A DNA stretch of 14,389 bases from RGIG4708 sp045633845 (GTDB lineage: Bacteria; Bacillota; Clostridia; UMGS1810): positions 1 to 14,389 of the forward strand of contig JAZQZC010000001.1 in NCBI GenBank assembly GCA_045633845.1, in the 5' to 3' direction. The translations under genes were made by a program, and so were the position numbers. Of the stretch, positions 13,654 to 14,389 are shown piece after piece. Each line of letters opens with the position of its first letter. Position 1 is the first letter of the stretch. The notes beneath the pieces are model-generated. The model worked only from the letters and a program-made list of their open reading frames with translations. It did not search any database and was not told where the DNA came from.

Positions 13654-14241
13654 ATGAAAAAATATGTATGTTCAGTATGTGGTTATGTTCACGAGGGCGA
13701 CAGCGCACCAGAAAAGTGCCCTGTATGTAAGGTTCCTGCAGAAAAGTTTAAAGAGATGGTAGAGGGCGCAGCACTTGCTGCAGAGCACGAATACGGTGTG
13801 TATGCAAAAACTGTTAAAAACAACCCTGATATCAGCGAAGAAGATAAAAAATATATCTTTGAGCAGCTTATGGCAAACTTTAACGGCGAATGCTCCGAGG
13901 TTGGTATGTACCTCTGTATGGCAAGAATTGCGCACAGAGAAGGCTACCCCGAGGTTGGTCTTTACTGGGAAAAGGCTGCTTATGAAGAAGCAGAGCACGC
14001 TGCAAAATTTGCAGAGCTCCTTGGCGAAGATTTGGAGCCTAATATGAAAGCTACAACAAAAGACAATCTCAAATGGAGAGTTGATTGTGAATATGGCGCA
14101 ACACAGGGCAAATTTGATTTGGCTGCCTGCGCAAAGAAAAACGGACTTGACGCTATACACGATACCGTGCATGAAATGGCGCGCGATGAAGCTCGGCACG
14201 GTAAGGGATTGGAAGGTCTCTTAAACCGCTATTTTAAATAA
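13654..14241 (+). CDS. Reverse rubrerythrin (rubredoxin domain first), peroxide reductase
   Basis: This 195-residue protein has a rubredoxin-type iron domain at the N terminus (C6-x-x-C9 and C22-x-x-C25, about 1-35) followed by a ferritin-like four-helix diiron domain. The reversed order defines the reverse rubrerythrins, which in Clostridium acetobutylicum form part of an NADH-dependent peroxide and oxygen reduction pathway. Probable diiron ligands include E79 or E82, the E112-x-x-H115 pair and the E179-x-x-H182 pair. It sits in the cytoplasm and receives electrons from a rubredoxin/flavoprotein system not encoded here. AAAGGAG lies 8 bases before the ATG. It follows perR by 41 bases with no visible internal promoter or terminator, so PerR should control it. 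A terminator follows at 14273. Confidence 0.93.
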   Translation: MKKYVCSVCGYVHEGDSAPEKCPVCKVPAEKFKEMVEGAALAAEHEYGVYAKTVKNNPDISEEDKKYIFEQLMANFNGECSEVGMYLCMARIAHREGYPEVGLYWEKAAYEEAEHAAKFAELLGEDLEPNMKATTKDNLKWRVDCEYGATQGKFDLAACAKKNGLDAIHDTVHEMARDEARHGKGLEGLLNRYFK

Positions 14242-14272
14242 AAATAGATACAATTAGATACGAGTTGATACG

Positions 14273-14301
14273 GAGGTTGAGGGTTCTCAACCTCTGTTTT
14301 T
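14273..14301 (+). terminator. Intrinsic terminator of the perR operon
   Basis: GAGGTTGAG (14273-14281) and CTCAACCTC (14286-14294) form a perfect 9-bp stem with a GGTT loop, followed by TGTTTTT. It lies 32 bases after the rubrerythrin stop. Confidence 0.9.
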
Positions 14302-14322
14302 ATGTGGTTTTGTGATGCGAAT

Positions 14323-14349
14323 GTTTCGTGTACTTCCTGGTCACGAAAC
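14323..14349. repeat. Short perfect inverted repeat near the right edge
   Basis: GTTTCGTG (14323-14330) and CACGAAAC (14342-14349) are perfect 8-bp arms around an 11-base spacer. The surrounding 14302-14389 has no gene that I can support. It may be a small hairpin element or an operator belonging to a gene beyond the edge. Confidence 0.45.
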
Positions 14350-14389
14350 TACGATGAATTTTCACATAGAAAAATGATAATTTAAGGGC

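Overview
This window looks like ordinary chromosomal backbone of an anaerobic, low-to-moderate GC Bacillota, most likely a Clostridia member of the gut type. The reasons are a single-chain pyruvate:ferredoxin oxidoreductase, a PerR plus reverse-rubrerythrin peroxide defence pair, a DUF4364 protein, a Crh-like HPr paralogue, strong AGGAGG ribosome binding sites and clear sigma-A promoters. I cannot name the genus from sequence alone.

Layout, left to right. Positions 1-212 hold a structured intergenic region with a ~107-bp imperfect inverted repeat, a second hairpin and a leftward promoter. The leftward metG-tatD operon (methionyl-tRNA synthetase, TatD nuclease) follows at 213-2914. Back-to-back promoters at 2952-3017 separate it from a rightward gene for a C_GCAxxG_C_C family cysteine protein (3074-3523). 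A 400-bp gap (3524-3923) holds a terminator, two related hairpin elements in opposite orientation and the rpsT terminator. Then come leftward rpsT (ribosomal protein S20) and rqcH (ribosome quality control factor), and rightward nifJ (6231-9740). vanW, encoding a membrane-anchored VanW/G5 protein, is flanked on both sides by related palindromic GTGACAG elements (9884-10083 and 12002-12170). Leftward DUF4364 and HPr/Crh-like genes follow, then a rightward perR-reverse rubrerythrin operon with tandem PerR-box-like operators, closed by a terminator at 14273-14301.

Functionally the genes fall into translation and its quality control (metG, rpsT, rqcH), central anaerobic carbon metabolism (nifJ), cell envelope (vanW) and peroxide defence (perR, reverse rubrerythrin). 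The last set matters to an organism whose PFOR carries oxygen-sensitive iron-sulfur clusters. All the coding genes belong to recognisable families.

The least explained material is intergenic. At least four structured repeat elements share terminal or internal hairpins. In two pairs of copies the stems differ by paired changes that keep base pairing. I see no CRISPR array, rRNA, complete tRNA, transposase, toxin-antitoxin pair or phage gene. If the window holds something undescribed, the repeat families are the best candidates, not a protein system.
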